NCBI GenBank assembly: GCA_025350745.1 | Contig: JANXXG010000243.1 | Span: 1-5,755, forward strand | Reading direction: 5' to 3' | Source: Chloroflexota bacterium | GTDB lineage: Bacteria; Chloroflexota; Limnocylindria; P2-11E | Length of the DNA: 5,755 bases | Shown: positions 5,175 to 5,755 of the stretch, one piece after another | Position numbering within the stretch: the stretch's first letter is position 1 | How the letters are laid out: each line of letters opens with the position of its first letter | The notes under the pieces: model-generated | The model's database searches: none | What the model saw: only the letters and a program-made list of their open reading frames with translations | Told to the model about the DNA's origin: nothing | Made by a program: the position numbers and the translations under genes

Positions 5175-5755
5175 ATGCCCAAGATCGTCTTCGGTACCGA
5201 TGGCTGGCGTGCGCGGATCGGCGAGGAATACACGTATGACGCCGTGCGCGTCTGCGCCAACGGCGTCGCCGAATGGGTGAAGAGCACCGGCGAGCAGGAG
5301 CGCGGCATCGTCATCGGGTTCGACCGGCGGTTCTCGTCTGAGTTCTTCGCCGACGCGGCGGCCGAGGTCATCACCGCGCACGGCATCCCGGTGCACCTCG
5401 CGACGACTGCGTCGCCGACCCAGTCGTTCTCCTGGGCCACGATGCGCAAGAAGGCGAAGGCCGGCATCGTGATCACGGCGAGCCATAACCCCTGGATGGA
5501 CAACGGCTTCAAGGTGAAGGCCGAGACCGGCGCGGCTGCCGGCCCGGACATGCTGAAGGCGATCGAGTCCTACATCCACCCACTTGAGGGAACGCCAGAA
5601 AAGATCCAGCGGCGCAAGCTTGACGACGCGGACAAGGCCGGTCTCATCGACCGCTTCGATCCGGCGCCCGACTACCTGTCGCACGTCGCCGAGCTCTTCG
5701 ATCTCGAGGCGTTCAAGGCCGCGGGCTACACCCTCGTGTGCGAGCCGCTCTACGG
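5175..5755 (+). CDS. Phosphomannomutase/phosphoglucomutase, 5' part
   Basis: The first 193 codons of an alpha-D-phosphohexomutase, open to the right edge with no stop; full-length enzymes have about 450-550 residues, so more than half is missing. It interconverts hexose 6-phosphate and hexose 1-phosphate, supplying mannose-1-P or glucose-1-P for nucleotide-sugar synthesis. The N-terminus FGTDGWRARIG is the family hallmark. GFDRRFSSEFFADAAAEV continues domain 1. The phosphoserine loop is TASHNP, with S103 as the phosphate carrier, followed by the NGFKVK segment. The metal-binding DGDxDR loop and sugar-binding GEMSGH region would lie beyond the window. ATG 5175 has a good Shine-Dalgarno in the 12-base gap after the SDR gene. 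Whether mannose or glucose phosphate is preferred cannot be decided from this part. Confidence 0.93.
   Translation, partial: MPKIVFGTDGWRARIGEEYTYDAVRVCANGVAEWVKSTGEQERGIVIGFDRRFSSEFFADAAAEVITAHGIPVHLATTASPTQSFSWATMRKKAKAGIVITASHNPWMDNGFKVKAETGAAAGPDMLKAIESYIHPLEGTPEKIQRRKLDDADKAGLIDRFDPAPDYLSHVAELFDLEAFKAAGYTLVCEPLY

Noticed and set aside
4326..5684. 452-codon minus-strand open frame opposite the SDR and phosphomutase genes
   Set aside because: It spans two unrelated plus-strand genes and the gap between them. Its translation is arginine-rich without domains, so it is a shadow frame despite its length.

Overview
This is a high-GC (roughly two-thirds G+C), gene-dense stretch of ordinary bacterial chromosome. 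I see no insertion sequence, phage gene, CRISPR array, tRNA or rRNA. Protein styles (the MBL hydrolase subfamily, the hexose phosphomutase beginning FGTDGWRA), frequent GTG starts and several genes without a Shine-Dalgarno suggest a Chloroflexota- or Actinomycetota-like organism. That placement is an inference from memory of the families, not a database result.

Layout. Bases 1-77 are non-coding, with weak hairpins only. A YpeA-like GNAT acetyltransferase lies on the minus strand (78-485). Only 17 bp separate its start from a divergent plus-strand unit of three tightly packed genes (503-3229): an MBL-fold metallo-hydrolase, a DAO-family FAD oxidoreductase resembling the sarcosine oxidase beta subunit, and a homologue of 2-phosphosulfolactate phosphatase (ComB). 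The last two overlap by one base (TGATG). Convergent to this unit, with 12 bp between stop codons, is an EamA/DMT permease on the minus strand (3242 to about 4153). Divergent from the permease, after about 34 bp, is a second plus-strand pair: an extended SDR resembling GDP-4-keto-6-deoxymannose reductase or epimerase (4188-5162), and a phosphomannomutase/phosphoglucomutase that runs off the right edge (5175 onward).

How the genes may work together. The SDR and hexose phosphomutase fit a nucleotide-sugar or deoxysugar supply pathway for surface glycans. The three-gene unit combines a hydrolase or lactonase-like enzyme, an amine or amino-acid oxidase-like flavoprotein and a phosphatase homologue. 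This suggests a small catabolic or salvage route whose substrate cannot be read from sequence. The DMT permease could export or import a related metabolite, but it is on the opposite strand and may be unrelated.

The points most worth checking are: the start of the FAD oxidoreductase, where no ATG, GTG or TTG start preserves the first Rossmann strand, so it needs a CTG/ATC start or a one-base frameshift; a cysteine in that protein at what looks like the covalent-flavin position of monomeric sarcosine oxidase; the ComB homologue outside any visible coenzyme M pathway, with lower GC than its neighbours; and two divergent gene pairs so compact that their promoters must lie inside coding sequence. 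I did not find clear evidence of a wholly new biological system.
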